DNA from: Jaminaea rosea
Taxonomy: Eukaryota > Basidiomycota > Exobasidiomycetes > Microstromatales
NCBI RefSeq assembly: GCF_003144245.1
Contig: NW_020289978.1
Coordinates: 682,001 to 746,000, forward strand
DNA length: 64,000 bases
Direction: 5' to 3'
Position 1 is the first letter of the stretch. Each line of letters starts with the position of its first letter. Of this stretch, positions 35,509 through 47,195 are shown in pieces. The notes under the pieces were generated by a model that was given only the letters and a program-made list of their open reading frames with translations, was not told where the DNA came from and ran no database searches. A program made the position numbers and the translations under genes.

Positions 35509-36935
35509 ATGGCTCTCGAACCGCCTCTGGGAAGCTCGAGCAGGCAGGCTGAGGAGGCGCCCGCTTCCAACGGCAATGCGTCCTCTGCAAACACGAACGG
35601 CGCTCATATTGACGGCGCCAATGGCCATTCGAGGAATGACAGCAGCAACGGCAACGGCCATGTCGCCTCATCATCTGCTCCTCGCCCCAGGGCTTGCTGG
35701 GCTACGCTCATGACGGGGGACAGCTATCTGCCTGGCTTAGCGTGAGTGTACGCGGCGGCTTCAAGCTGAGCAGCTCACAATTCGTCGCAAGTGCAATAAT
35801 TGACGCTAATCCTCACGCCTTCTCGCACAGCGTCTTCGCCCACTCCCTCCTTCGATCAGCGCACGCCTCGCGCTACCCTCTCGTCGTAATGGTAGCGCGC
35901 GGCTCATGTTCGCCGGAGGCTATCTCCGTCGTTCATCAATTAGGCTGCGAAGTAGTAGAAGTAGATCGCATCGATCCGCCTCCTCCCCCGCCCGCATCCT
36001 CAGATGCCGCTCCTGCGCTTGCCTGGTCGCGCTTCAGTGAAGTCTGGACCAAGCTCAGGGCTTGGGAGCTGGACCGCGAGGGATTTGAGAGAGTGGTGCT
36101 GGTAGACAGCGACATGCTTGTCAGGAGGAACATGGATGAGCTCATGGATGAGGAGGTTGTGCCGCTGCCCTTGGTTGGCAAGCATGGCGAAAGAGGCATA
36201 GCAGCAAGTTTTGCGTGTACATGTAATCCGGCCAGGATCAAAACGTACCCTGATGATTGGTGGGTAGAGCGATCGCACGAGAAAAGCCGAGTCCATCGAC
36301 CAAGTCTGATCCATTCCTTTTTCTTCTTCTCCTCCTCCAGGATACCAGCAAATTGCGCCTACACCTCTCAAACCCTTAGCACCAGCCTGTCTATTCCCCC
36401 ATTGCGTGTCACCCCCTCCTCGCCTCCAACGCACCGACTCTTAAACTCAGGCCTGGTAGTCCTGCAAGCCTCCTCGCGGCACACATTCCCTCGCATGCTT
36501 GATGTCCTCGCGACCGACCCACGCTGCGCCACCTATCGTTTCCCGGATCAGGACTTCCTCGCCGACTTCTTTGCGGCAGGAGATGCAGCCCCTGCTGCTG
36601 AGCGAACGACGATGGCTCAGCAGTCTCGCGCTGCCGGTCAACAATGGCTCCCGCTTCCGTATGTGTATAATGCACTCAAGAAGCTCCGTGCCTCTCATCC
36701 GGGTCTTTGGACGGAGGACAAGGGGCACAATGATGTCAAAGTGGTGCATTACATTCATCGCAAGCCATGGGAGGACGGGCATGGGGGTGGACGGGACCGC
36801 GGCGGACCGGATGAGGGGACACATGCTTGGTGGTGGGAGTATTGGTTGGAGAAGGTCAAGCCGTCAAGGGGTGGTGGTGTTGAGAAGGGACTGTGGATCG
36901 AGAAGGTGGAAAAGTACGTGGTTGCCGATGAGTAA
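35509..36935 (+). CDS. Glycosyltransferase family 8 (glycogenin / galactinol synthase-like)
   Basis: Retaining GT-A glycosyltransferase of family GT8. Exons 35509-35741, 35831-36259 and 36341-36935 encode 418 aa. The first 60 residues are Asn/Ser/Gly-rich and disordered. The domain opens RACWATLMTGDSYLPGLAVF, has the nucleotide-sugar DxD motif in RVVLVDSDMLVRRNMDEL, then IPANCAYTSQ, LLNSGLVVLQASS, FPDQDFLADFF, PLPYVYNALKKLR and the metal-binding VVHYIHRKPWED. The order is closest to plant galactinol synthase and fungal glycogenin-like proteins; donor and acceptor are unknown. No signal peptide or membrane anchor is visible, so it is probably cytosolic. Intron 2 (81 nt) has no stop and a length divisible by three, so its retention would insert 27 residues without breaking the frame. 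Confidence 0.85.
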
Positions 36936-37088
36936 GGGCAAAACAACAAGGGTCTGCAAGGTGCAAGCAAAAGCAAGCAAGCAGCAATGAGCCAATGTAA
37001 CGGGAATGCAACGAATCTAGTATTGCGCGTCGTCATGACAGGCAGGAGCATCTTTACGTCTGCTCTGCTCCTCCTTCAGCTGCCTACG

Positions 37089-40000
37089 TCAAGCAGTCAC
37101 ACTCCCCCGGTCTGTCTCTGTACTCCCTCTTCTTCCCTCCCTCCCCACAGCAACTGGCAGCAACCCATGCTCACTCTCCGCCTCCTTCTCCCCAAAGAAT
37201 ACCGCCGCGCCTTCAATCTGGCCCCGCGCAAGCATGAGCTCGTCCACCTCCCTCGTCAAGCTCAACGAATGCGCCGATAGCCTCCGTACGGCTTCGGCGA
37301 GCTCGATATGCTGTGTGAGGGGTCTTCGAGGCAAAGGGTGGATTGAATGACGGGCATCCAGGTCAATGGAGAGGATGCAGGATGAATGAGCACCCTCTGA
37401 GACTGTGATGAGGAGGGAGCGCTCGGCGCGTGTTGAAGGGGGAGAGTTGCCCCGTGATGCGGCAGCGGACGGGGGAGGCGAAGGGGAGTTGGTCGAGCCT
37501 CGAGGCTGAGGAGCCAGTGCAGGTGCGGCCTCGTGACCTCCTACTGAGGGTGCAGGGGAATGAGCAGCACTAGGTGGGGCCGTGCTAGGTGGCTGTGCCG
37601 TCTTTTCGAAGACTTCAAAAGTGATGCTCGAAAAGTAGTCGAGGGGAGGCATGGTCGGCATGATGACCGGCAGGTCGGAGGCGAGGATCAGGTTGAGTAG
37701 TGTGTGGATATGGCTCTCCTTTGTGAAGTAGAGGGAGCAGAGAGACCCTTCTTCTGCCCGTTCCAAGTCAGCAATGATATTCCGCATGAGCGGCATGCTG
37801 GTGAGAAGGCCAATACGCTCTTTCTCCTGGGGCTCAATGCCGTATTCCCTCGGGCACACATACTGGAAAAGCGCGCAGCTCCTCCTGTACAGTTCTCCAA
37901 GCTTGGCCAAGTGCTCACCGTCCGGTGCGCTCGGGTCAGAGAAGATGGCCTGGAGGAAAGCGCGATTGTGCAGGCCGTCGTGGCTGAGCATGTCTGCCAG
38001 CTCCGACGTCCGAGAAGGGTCGTTGGGCTCTTCTTCGTAGTCTGCGAAGAGCTTATCCCAGCGCTCGCGGAAGAGCTTGGGCGTCTCGTGCGTACACCAT
38101 CGTGTCTGTAGCTTGTCGACGTCGAGACGTTGGAAGTTGGCGGCCATGACCTTGGACAACTCGCCGAGAATGCTACCAATCTCCCTTGCCAGTTGCGCAG
38201 GGGGAGCCATATCCTCCGGCCAGTTGTCAGGACGAACTTCAGAGTCAGGGCCATCGATTTTGAGCGAAGCCTTGAGCTTCTTTTTGACCGCATCCATGTC
38301 GTCCTTTGCTGCGTTGGAATCATCAAGGAGATCCTTGCGAATAACAAGTTGGTGAGGATTCTGATCTGGGTCCTCCGGATCGTCGAGGAAGGCGCCTGCA
38401 AAGATCTCAGCAGAGGCGGTGACACGGCGCTCGGAAGAGGTGTAGATGGTGCAGTTCTTGAGCGCTTTCGGGCACATGATCATCATGTCGCGGCGCATGT
38501 TCTGACCGTAGTCACGAGCCTGATGACGAGCAGCATGAGAAAACTCGCCGCCCCACTTGACGATGAGGGTCATCTTGTCGAGCTGACCCTCTTTGAAAGC
38601 TGGCTTCATCTGAACCTTGGTCCCTGGCATGTCTTTCTTGCGTTGGATGACGTCGATGACCAGGTCGAGGTCTTCGACGCCGTCGCCCTTGAGGTCACGC
38701 GCCTTTGCAGCGGCTGTCGATACGAGGTCGAGCTGTTGACGCAGAATGATCTCCTCTTTGCGACCTTGCAGGAGCTCAATGAGCGGAGCCGTCCATGAGT
38801 CTTTCGCCTTGAAGCTGCGCTTGAGCTTCTGCTTGGGCGTGCGATCACCGTGACGAAAGACGGTGACCGTCGCTTTGAGATTCCACGATGACTGCCCTTG
38901 CTCCCTGTCAGTACGAGGGGTGGAAGCGCCGCTGGCCGAGAGGGATCGCCTTGGAGTGTTGGCCTTGCAGAACTTGCTGAGGATCTCTGCGCACTTGTCG
39001 TAGTAGTAGTCGTTCCCCTTGACAAAGCTCCAGCCATTGACATCAATGACATAACTCTTGTCCCCCACTCGTAGCAGGTCAAATCCACAGATGTTCTGCT
39101 TTAAGGCTTTACTGATCGAGGTGGCCATCTTGACCTCGGCTTCAGACAACTTCGTGATATAGCGAATCTCCTTGCCGTCGGGGTTGCGCTTAACGAGGCC
39201 GTCTACAACAGGTGACTTGCGGGTCTCTGCGTGGACGAAGTAGGGGCCGATGGTGTAGACTTTGACATCCTCTGCGTTGTCGACGCTCACAAACTCCTCG
39301 TAGATGTAGGAACCCTCCTTGCGCGGCTCCATGAGATTTGGGTCAAATTCGGACGACTTATTGCCGACCTTGCGGAAGAGCCTTCGCCCACCGCCTCCCA
39401 TGGATCGAGGGAAGTAGATGTGGATGTTATGGTCCTCGCCGCTGACGGGCTTCTCGACGTATGGCTTGCGGATCTCCTGATCGCCAACGACAAGGGTGTC
39501 CTCGTCCTTGAGATAGCAGTCCTTGATTGGCCTCTTGCTGAGCAGATCTACACCCAATCGCTTCTTGAGATCAAGGCCAATCGAAGGCTCAATACCGGGC
39601 CCACCATCACGGTCAACTTCGATGCGAAAGGGTGTCGGAACCTGAGCAGCGTCGAGGATGGCGAGGACGGCTCTGCGGTCCCATAAGATCTTCTGGAGAG
39701 CAAGATCATTGACGCAGACGGGTTTGCGCAGCTCGACATACGAGATCGCCTTGTCAAGCGGGAAACCGGAGCTGAAAAATGAAATGAGGACGTCAACGAC
39801 TGGCCATGAGTCTGCCGGCTCGTCGAGGATGACCTGGCGTCGAGGGTAGGGTGAGCAGCTGAGCTTCAGCCCGAATGTATGCCGCCCCGTCGCCTCGCTG
39901 CTGCTCACCTTGTCGCCGAAGTTGACGATGCTGACGTCGAGGTCTCTATTAGCTAATATGCGGTTCAAGATGTTCTGCATCGGCTTGCTGCGAGCCTATT

Positions 40001-40115
40001 GTGGACGCAGAGAGCTTTATTAGAGATTGTCTTGTCGTGTTGTCAGACGACATCATCTGGAGGTGCTCCTCACCTTGCGATCAAGTGCGCAGACGCCCAA
40101 CGTGATCGGCTCCAT
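37089..40115 (-). CDS. VIP1: Inositol hexakisphosphate / diphosphoinositol-pentakisphosphate kinase (VIP1/Asp1)
   Basis: Bifunctional PPIP5K family enzyme: an N-terminal ATP-grasp kinase makes 1-diphospho-inositol pyrophosphates and a C-terminal histidine-acid-phosphatase-like domain removes them. Exons 40115-40074 (14 codons), 39995-39909 (29 codons) and 39833-37089 give 957 aa. The joins rebuild MEPITLGVCALDRK/ARSKPMQN and NFGDK/VILDEPADSWP. Kinase landmarks are FCVNDL-type VCVNDLALQKILWDRR, RKPYVEKPVSGEDHNIHIY, EEFVSVDNAEDVKVYTIG and SYVIDVNGWSFVKGNDYYY. The phosphatase has VFRHGDRTPKQKLK and a later ESHIHTLLNLI. The Ser/Pro/Ala-rich stretch around residues 785-850 looks disordered. An in-frame TGA lies 30 nt upstream of the ATG, which supports the start. 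Confidence 0.96.
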
Positions 40116-40408
40116 AGCGATGTCGATGAGCCAGCTTTGGGCTCAGATGTGGTGATGTCGTGTACAAAGGGATGTGAAGGAGTGAATGCGTAGATCTACG
40201 ATGCCGAGCAAGGATGGCAAGGAAGAAGACAACTTCGACCAACCGCTGCACGTTTTTCAGACTCGAGTCGTGCGCACGGACGTCGGCCAAGTCAATCGCG
40301 AGTTGTTCCTCATTCGAAGCTTTGCTCGCTCGATCTAGATTGCGCTCTGTATTGTTTGTCTTCTTCGTCTCTCCGGATGGATCTTGGCAGCTTCAATGAG
40401 TCTCGTAT

Positions 40409-42328
40409 CTAGAGTACATGCTGTGCAACACTTCCGCAGGTTGCAAGGCTCTGTGCCCTCCTCGTTGCGAGAGAGGGCGAGGAGAAGGGGTCGTCGCTTT
40501 CATTGATCGGATCCTCATCACATGCTGGCGTTGACGGCCTTTCGATCTTGATGTCAATGTCTTCCATCGCCACCAGCTCCTCCACCTCTTCCTCCTCTTC
40601 CTTCTCACACTCGTCGCTTGCCTGCTCGCCCCGTGTAGCTCGAGCAGCTCGCAGCGATGCAGTTCGAATGCTGCCTTCCATCCATGAAGAAAGACGTTTC
40701 GCGAGAGGTCGCAGCAGCCGTGTGGAAAGGGCCAAGACGAGCAGCCATATGGTGATCATGAGCGAAATGGCTGTCCATCCGAGCTTGAAGATACCGATTA
40801 CGATCGCGACCAGGATGTGTAGAGGGCCTGGCCCGCTCAAGAACAACGCCTTTGCCAGCGGGGTCGCTGAAACGACAGCTCTCGTCAAGCTTGACCCTCG
40901 ATCTTCGTCGAGGCCAAACACGTTCAGAATGACCCGTGTGAGCACACTCCGGCGTTCTCTCTCTCTGCGATGCTCCTCCTCCCGCTCCCATCGCTGCAAT
41001 TCCTGCTGACCTACCCCCTCCATCCGTGTGAGAAGCGCGTCGAGTCGCTCAAGCCGGTCAATGTCGAGCGAAGGCATGTCTTGGAGTGCTTGCTGGTGAT
41101 GCGTGAGCGCGTGCACTGATTCCGAAGCTGCGGCTTTAATCTGGATCAGCGCCGTCGTGATCTCTGCAACGATGCTTTGAGAGGCAACGAGGGAGGCCGA
41201 AAGTTCAGCCGCTTGAGCGTTGCTCTTGCGATGATGCTCTGCCAAGCCATACTGTAGGTCTGTGAGAGCAGTGCCGAGTTTGCTGCTGATCATTACGCTG
41301 AGATCCTCGGCGTGCACTTGCAAGACTCGGTGAAGCTCGCTTTCCATGGTTCGGGAAATCCAGTCGGGTAGCTGCTGTGAGAGGACGTCGAGGGCGCCTT
41401 GCCTGGCTCCTTGGGCTTGCTTCAGAGCGTTGCTGACGGAGGCCTTGAATGATTGGGCCGCGCTCGCTGCGACGAGCTCGCTGGCTTCGTGCGCTTCCTC
41501 AGCCGTAGTGTGGAGCCTGGTGACGAGCTCTTTCAAGCTGGCCAGCTGATCGTTCATGGCCGCGACTGCCCGCTTGCGCTCGGCCTCAGACGAGGTATGC
41601 ATCCGATGAAGAGCCTTGAGCAATGCTTGCTTTTCCTGTGCCATATCCTCGTATAGTCTCTGAGCGTCATTGACGTCTTTCTCTCGTCGGAGGGCGAAGC
41701 AGAGGGAGGGAAGCTCCCGCGTGTAGCCAGAGTACGTTGACCATTGCTGCGGCGAGCGGGAGATAGCTTCGATGCAGCGTGACAGGGAGCTCTGCGGTGG
41801 CTTTGATGAGAGACCTTGGCATTCAGAGGGCAGATGCTGGTTGGCAGTCGAGAGGTCGCATTCCGTCAAGGCTACGGCGGCTGCGAGAGGGCGAAGAGGC
41901 AGATTTGTCAGAGCTGCGAGCCAATAGCAACTGTTATGCGCTTTGGACTCGCTCTGGATCTTCTGTATCTGGTCGCCTCTAAAATACTCTCCACATTGCA
42001 GCTCAAAGGCAGCGAGGGCTTTTTGAAAGCAGTCTGGCTTGCCTCGAAGGGAGGCTAGTGCTTGGTGAGCTGAGAAAATGGCACTATGCTCCTGTGAAAG
42101 CAGACCAAGGACTGAGAAGGACGCAGCAAGTCCCACGCGGAAAGTTATTGGGTCAATGGCATGCCCTTCTGCTGCAAAGACGACCAGCTTACCATCTGGC
42201 GTCGGGTATTCGTCGGCAGGCGCGGGAGGATCTGACTGTATGCTGCCGGAGTAGGCGCAATGGGCGCTCGACAGCAAGACGTAGGAGATACAGGTCACGC
42301 AACACCATAACTTGAGGCAAGCAAGCAT
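40409..42328 (-). CDS. KAR5: Nuclear fusion protein KAR5-like (karyogamy)
   Basis: Single-exon 639-aa protein fitting the KAR5/Tht1/GEX1 family, which fuses nuclear envelopes after mating. A signal peptide starts MLACLKLWCCVTCISYVLLS, ending around SSAHC. The family's luminal Cys-containing region follows: ALAAFELQCGEYFRGDQIQK, HNSCYWLAALTNLPL, VALTECDLSTANQHLP and SPQQWSTYSGYTRELPSLCF. Long coiled coils occupy about residues 220-460. Two hydrophobic segments lie near residues 490-535 (LHILVAIVIGIFKLGWTAIS, then MITIWLLVLAL). An acidic C-terminal tail follows (EKEEEEEVEELVAMED). This layout matches Kar5, with both the SYSG-type motif and tail anchors. The frame extends to 42661 upstream, but only the Met at 42328 opens a signal peptide. 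Confidence 0.8.
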   Translation of the reverse strand: MLACLKLWCCVTCISYVLLSSAHCAYSGSIQSDPPAPADEYPTPDGKLVVFAAEGHAIDPITFRVGLAASFSVLGLLSQEHSAIFSAHQALASLRGKPDCFQKALAAFELQCGEYFRGDQIQKIQSESKAHNSCYWLAALTNLPLRPLAAAVALTECDLSTANQHLPSECQGLSSKPPQSSLSRCIEAISRSPQQWSTYSGYTRELPSLCFALRREKDVNDAQRLYEDMAQEKQALLKALHRMHTSSEAERKRAVAAMNDQLASLKELVTRLHTTAEEAHEASELVAASAAQSFKASVSNALKQAQGARQGALDVLSQQLPDWISRTMESELHRVLQVHAEDLSVMISSKLGTALTDLQYGLAEHHRKSNAQAAELSASLVASQSIVAEITTALIQIKAAASESVHALTHHQQALQDMPSLDIDRLERLDALLTRMEGVGQQELQRWEREEEHRRERERRSVLTRVILNVFGLDEDRGSSLTRAVVSATPLAKALFLSGPGPLHILVAIVIGIFKLGWTAISLMITIWLLVLALSTRLLRPLAKRLSSWMEGSIRTASLRAARATRGEQASDECEKEEEEEVEELVAMEDIDIKIERPSTPACDEDPINESDDPFSSPSLATRRAQSLATCGSVAQHVL

Positions 42329-42646
42329 TCTGACAGTGAATACTGCAAACGCCTCTGATGCTTTGCGATGAGCATTGACTTGAAATGGTGACGAGACGGG
42401 AACCAAGGCTTGATGAGCAGCCGCCGGCCAAAGTGTTGGTTGACCTCGCGTCTCCGGTCCGATTTGGTGGAGCCCAATTTGAATCTCCGCCCAGTCCGGC
42501 CGCGTCGCGATTCGCGTCGTCACCTTGATGAGGCTAAAGCGGGTCGAGGCCAACTGTCCGTCACTACTTCGATCTGTCACCTTCATCGTCCAATCTTCAG
42601 CTGTCCTCGCCGCTAGCCAGCTTCGCTTTCTTTGCCATCCACCAAA
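42329..42646. promoter_or_regulatory. Bidirectional promoter region, KAR5 / PDS5
   Basis: 318 bp between divergent starts, the likely shared promoter of a karyogamy gene and a cohesin gene. No TATA box or clear consensus site seen. The KAR5 frame stays open through it, but with no family similarity. Confidence 0.5.
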
Positions 42647-45600
42647 ATGGTCAGGAAGCATGCCAAGCGGCTGCAGAGCACAGTCGATCCCAGGCTGCTA
42701 GCGCGTGGCCAATCGACGGACGCGCTGCTCAAGAAGTTAAAGGTGCGTGGCAGGCACATCCTCATGCTAAGCACGTCGAAGCAATCGCTCATTTCTGTCC
42801 CTCATCCGCGCAGACCATCCAAGTTGAGCTCACTCAAGCAGACCAAGATGTTGACCTCAAGTCATTAGAGGACCTTACGCCTCAGCTCGTCTCAGACCAG
42901 ATGATGCTGCACAAGGATCAAGCCGTGCGCGCCTCAGTCGCATGCTGCCTTGCTGAGGTCCTGCGCCTCTACGCTCCGAATGCTCCATTCACCTCTGATA
43001 AGATCAAGGTGAGCATGCGCAGTGCAATGACAGAGATGCTGTGGCTCACATTGCCCCTCGACGTTGCCGCCTACAGGACATCTTCCAATTCTTCCTCCTC
43101 GAGCTCACTGCTCCCAAGTCGGGCTTGTCCAACCCTTCAACACCGCGCTTCCCAGACTACCTCGCCCTGCTCGACAATCTCAGCAGGGTCAAGTCATGCA
43201 CTCTGATTGCAGATGCGCCAGATCCAGAGGAGCTCATGACGATGTGGTACAAGAAGATCTTCGACATGATGCGCCCGGACATGTCCAAGAACATCGAGCT
43301 CTCCCTCGCAGACATTCTAGCGCAGCTCGTCGATGAGTGCAGGCAGATTCCTGGCGAGGTGCTCGATATCCTTCTAGCCACCTTCAGCTCAAAGGCAGCC
43401 AAGCTCAACCCCGCGGCTCATCGTCTGGCTGTTCAAATCTGCCTCGCGACGAGCGATCGCCTCCAGTCCAACGTCGCACAGTACTTCAGTGAGAACATAG
43501 TCGCCGTTTCGAGCGAAGAGGAGCCAGAGGAGCGAGAGAGGGAGCTGCGATCGTACCACAACCTCATCGTCCAAGTCAATCGCTACTGCCCGGCTCTCCT
43601 TCTCGGCGTCATTGCTGTGTTGGAGCAAGAGCTCACGGCAGAAGACATCATCGTGCGCAGCATCGCCGTGCACGCCCTTGGCACAATGTTCGGCGACAAG
43701 CAGAGCTCTACGCTCGCGACTAGATACCCCAGCGCCTGGAAGGCGTGGTTGGGTCGCAGCGTCGACAAACAGCCAGCGCTCAGAGTCCTCTGGGTCGAAC
43801 TGACTAGCAACATCCTCACCAATCATCCGCAACTTCGCATTGATGTCTCAAAAGCTCTCACCTCAAAGGTCGTCGACCCTGATGAGAAAGTACGAGCAGC
43901 TGTACTGCGCGTCATCGGCGGTCTCGACTACGAAACCGCGCTGCATCATCTCGACCGCGCGTTCCTCAGGACAGTGTCTGACCGCTTGCGAGATCGTCGC
44001 TCAGCCGTCAGAGCAGAGGCTCGCGAGGCACTGGGCAGGCTCTACAGTCTAGCCTATCCAGAGATTGAAAATCATGATCCCGCAGCAACCAAGCACTTTG
44101 CCTGGATCCCCAACACCATGCTCGTCTCCAGCTGGACAGACTCCAAGGCCACCCTTCCTCTCATCGCTACTTTTGAGAAGCACGTCCTGCCTCTCCCTAC
44201 GCGCGCTGAAGACGAGGCTGCTTGGGTAAACAGGCTGCTCCTCGTCGGAAAGCACCTCGACGAGATCGGGAGCAAAGCTCTCTTCCTTCGTCTTAACAAT
44301 ATGGTCGTACCGCACGCTCGCAAGCCCTACTTGCCCTTCATCGAGGCATGCGAGAAGTACAACGGCGGCGTGGTCGACTCCAGTGAGGAATCACGAGTCA
44401 AGGATATCCTCAAATACTCCATCCGAGGCATCGTCACCCTTTTCCCTGACTCTGATAAAGCGGCACAAGACCTTGCAGCCTTTGCTAAGCTCAACGATAG
44501 CCGCATCTACCGCTTGATCAAGGCATCCATCGATCCTTCGACGGATCTCAAGACGTACATCAAGGCGCGGGCAGAGGCTATTCGCCGCATCGAGGCCTCG
44601 GACGACAAGTTGCTCGCGACGATGACCGACTTCATCCGTATCGCCTCATACCCTTTCCTGAATCGCAGCTCAATCCCGACACTGGCCAAGAGGCTCACAA
44701 AGGACAAGCGTCAGTGGCGCGAGAGCCAAATCGGGCCCGACACGCAGCATGGCAATGTAGGGACCTCAGCGTCCTCTCTTCTGACCTCAGCAGCATCTGC
44801 CGCATCGTTGACGTCCACTGGCGTGGCGGCGGGCGCTGGTGTTGGCTCCTCTCAACACATCCGCAAGCTGCAGGACCTGACAGACGCAGAGGCCTTCAGC
44901 GTCGTGGCTAAGTCATGCTTCACCTTCATCACCAAGCTTGCTCCGCAGATGTACGTGCCTCATCTCAGTGACATGATTCGCTACCTCGACGATGGGGCGT
45001 CATCGCCCGAGCTCATCGAAGTCACGCTGAAGGCATTGGCCTCGATCAAGCTCGCTGGCATGCAAGTTACACTCGACAAGAAAGACATCGACCGGGTCTC
45101 GTACTTCACTCGCAACGGAAAGGAGCTTCAGGCCAAGTACGCCGCGCGTCTTCTTGCTGTCGTGGCCGCTTCATCCTGCAAGGAGCCCAATGCCGCAGCA
45201 GAACGCAAAGTTGAGGAGCTGCTTGCCGAGCTCAGCGACCGTCTTGAAAAGGACAGTCCAGAGCGGCTTGTTGCCGACTTCAGCGCGTTGGGTCAACTGT
45301 TCAAATATGCACCTCGGGCGTCAGAGAACGTCTGGGATCGCGTGGTACGAGACGTGCTACGAGAGCTCAGCAAGACTTGGGACGCGGAGGCGGCAAAGGC
45401 GAGATCGAGCAGCAAAAAGGGCGATACCGCTAGCGAGCAGGCAGACGAAGATGAGCCGCACAGCTGGCTGGAAGACAGAGACGTCGACGACGTTGTTCGT
45501 GCAAAGGAGCTGGGCTTTGACGTCCTCTGCAAGAGGACCATCGCAGCGCTCCGCGAGGACAGCGACGACCGCTCGCAGGTGAGCGACATGACCACGCCCG

Positions 45601-47000
45601 TCTTTCGTCTGCTGAGCAAGACGATGGCTGAGGGCCAGCCTCGAGAGCTGAACATGCCCGCAGGCGTCAAATCACGTCTACGCCTCAAGGCTGGTCTTTC
45701 TGTTCTCAAGATGGCCCTCATGCCAGTCTGCGATGCTAAGGTAGGGCAACACGACCTCAATCAGCTAGCTGGGCTAGTGCAAGATGCCTGCTTCAACGTA
45801 CGCAGTCGCTTCCTGCACAAGCTTCTACTCTACCTCGCCAATCAGGGCAAAGCCCGCAAGCTTCCCACCCGGTACAACGCTATTCCCTTCCTGGTCGCCA
45901 TGGACCCGGAAGATGAGAACCGCGAGATGGTCTCAACTTGGGCGCTGCGCTCGAAAGCCCTTCCCGAAGCCGAGCGCGTAAAGCGCATCGAAGTGACGCT
46001 CTGCCGCTACGTCCACTTGCTCTCGCACCACGAAGACTTCAAAGCCGACGACGAGGAGAGTATCATCGAATTCGTGCCCTACCTCACGTTTTACATCGAC
46101 TATGTAGCCACGGAGCAGAACGTTGGGCTCCTCTACTACCTTGCAGGACGCCTCAAGACGGTCCGTGACGAGGACACACAAAAGAGTGAGAGCCTCTACA
46201 CGCTATCGGAGATGATGCAGCTCATCATCAAGCACAAGTCGCAGCGCCATGGTTGGAGGCTGGAGCAGCCTGAATCAAAGCACTTCCGCGTTCCTGCCGA
46301 TACGGGGCTTCGGGCCTTCCCCAGTGCAGAAGACCAGAAGAGGGTCGCGGGCAAGCTCTTCCTGCCTCATGGAGTGGCGAGTAAGATTGAGGAGGAGCTG
46401 AGCAGGATGGACAGGAAATCGAGGAGTGGCTTCGTTCCCGGAGGTACCGCGGGCGGGACAAGCGCGGCGACGGCGAAGCATGACGTGGGAGCTCGCTCTC
46501 CGACTGGCGGCAGCAAAAAGCGCAAGACCTCCTCCAAGAAGGCAGAAGGGGATGGTGCTGCAGTCAAGAGGAAGAGGACAACGAAGCGCAAGCCCGGCCA
46601 ACGGGTCGTCCTTGATGACGACGATGATGACGTCGAGGGCGAAGACGATGAGGAGGCGGGCAATGAAGCGGACGAGGACGAAGAGCAAGTCAGCTCAGAC
46701 GAGCCCGTCTCTGATGGCGAGGAAGAGGGGCGTGGTGCTAGGCGTAAGGCGCAAGCGAGGGAGAGGAATAGGAAGAGGGCCATCAGACGAGAGACGCTCG
46801 CAGCTAGGAAGTCCGCTGCTGAGGATGAGGACGAGGCGCCCAAGGCCACGAAGGCTTCGTCGAAGAAGGTCGCGAAGAAGGGCAGCAGCAAGAAGACGGC
46901 CAAGAAGACGGCGACTCTGGCTGGCAATTCCGCAAACGATGACGGCGACGATGGCGGAGAAGACGGCGACTCTTCGATGTCGGAGCTGTCCGACGAGTAG
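42647..47000 (+). CDS. PDS5: PDS5, cohesin-associated HEAT-repeat protein
   Basis: Cohesin regulator that binds the kleisin-SMC complex and controls cohesion maintenance and release. Exons 42647-42742, 42814-43008 and 43077-47000 encode 1,404 aa. The conserved start KKLKTIQVELTQADQDVDLK leads into LVSDQMMLHKDQAVRASVAC and CLAEVLRLYAPNAPFTSDKI, which are classic Pds5 blocks. Then come DIFQFFLLELTAPKSG and a long run of HEAT-type helices. The C-terminal 170 residues are a low-complexity tail alternating basic clusters (KRKRTTKRKPGQR, KKVAKKGSSKKTAKKT) and acidic runs (DDDDDDVEGEDDEE), as in Pds5B and yeast Pds5, probably a DNA- and chromatin-binding tail. All three exon joins keep the phase. 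It converges on glucosidase II beta with 195 bp between stops. Confidence 0.93.
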
Positions 47001-47195
47001 GCTCGTCCTTCGGCTGCTGCTACTTCCCCTGTGTACGATAAGAGGCTCTATCCACGCTTTCCCCACATGACTCCTTTCCCTTCGCGACGCGAGCAGATGA
47101 TGCCGGCGCTGTTGTTCTTGTCTCTCTGATCTCAATGTCTACGATTCACATTCGCCTCCGCCTTTCTTCTACGACTTGAAGTCCCCTGTACTGAC

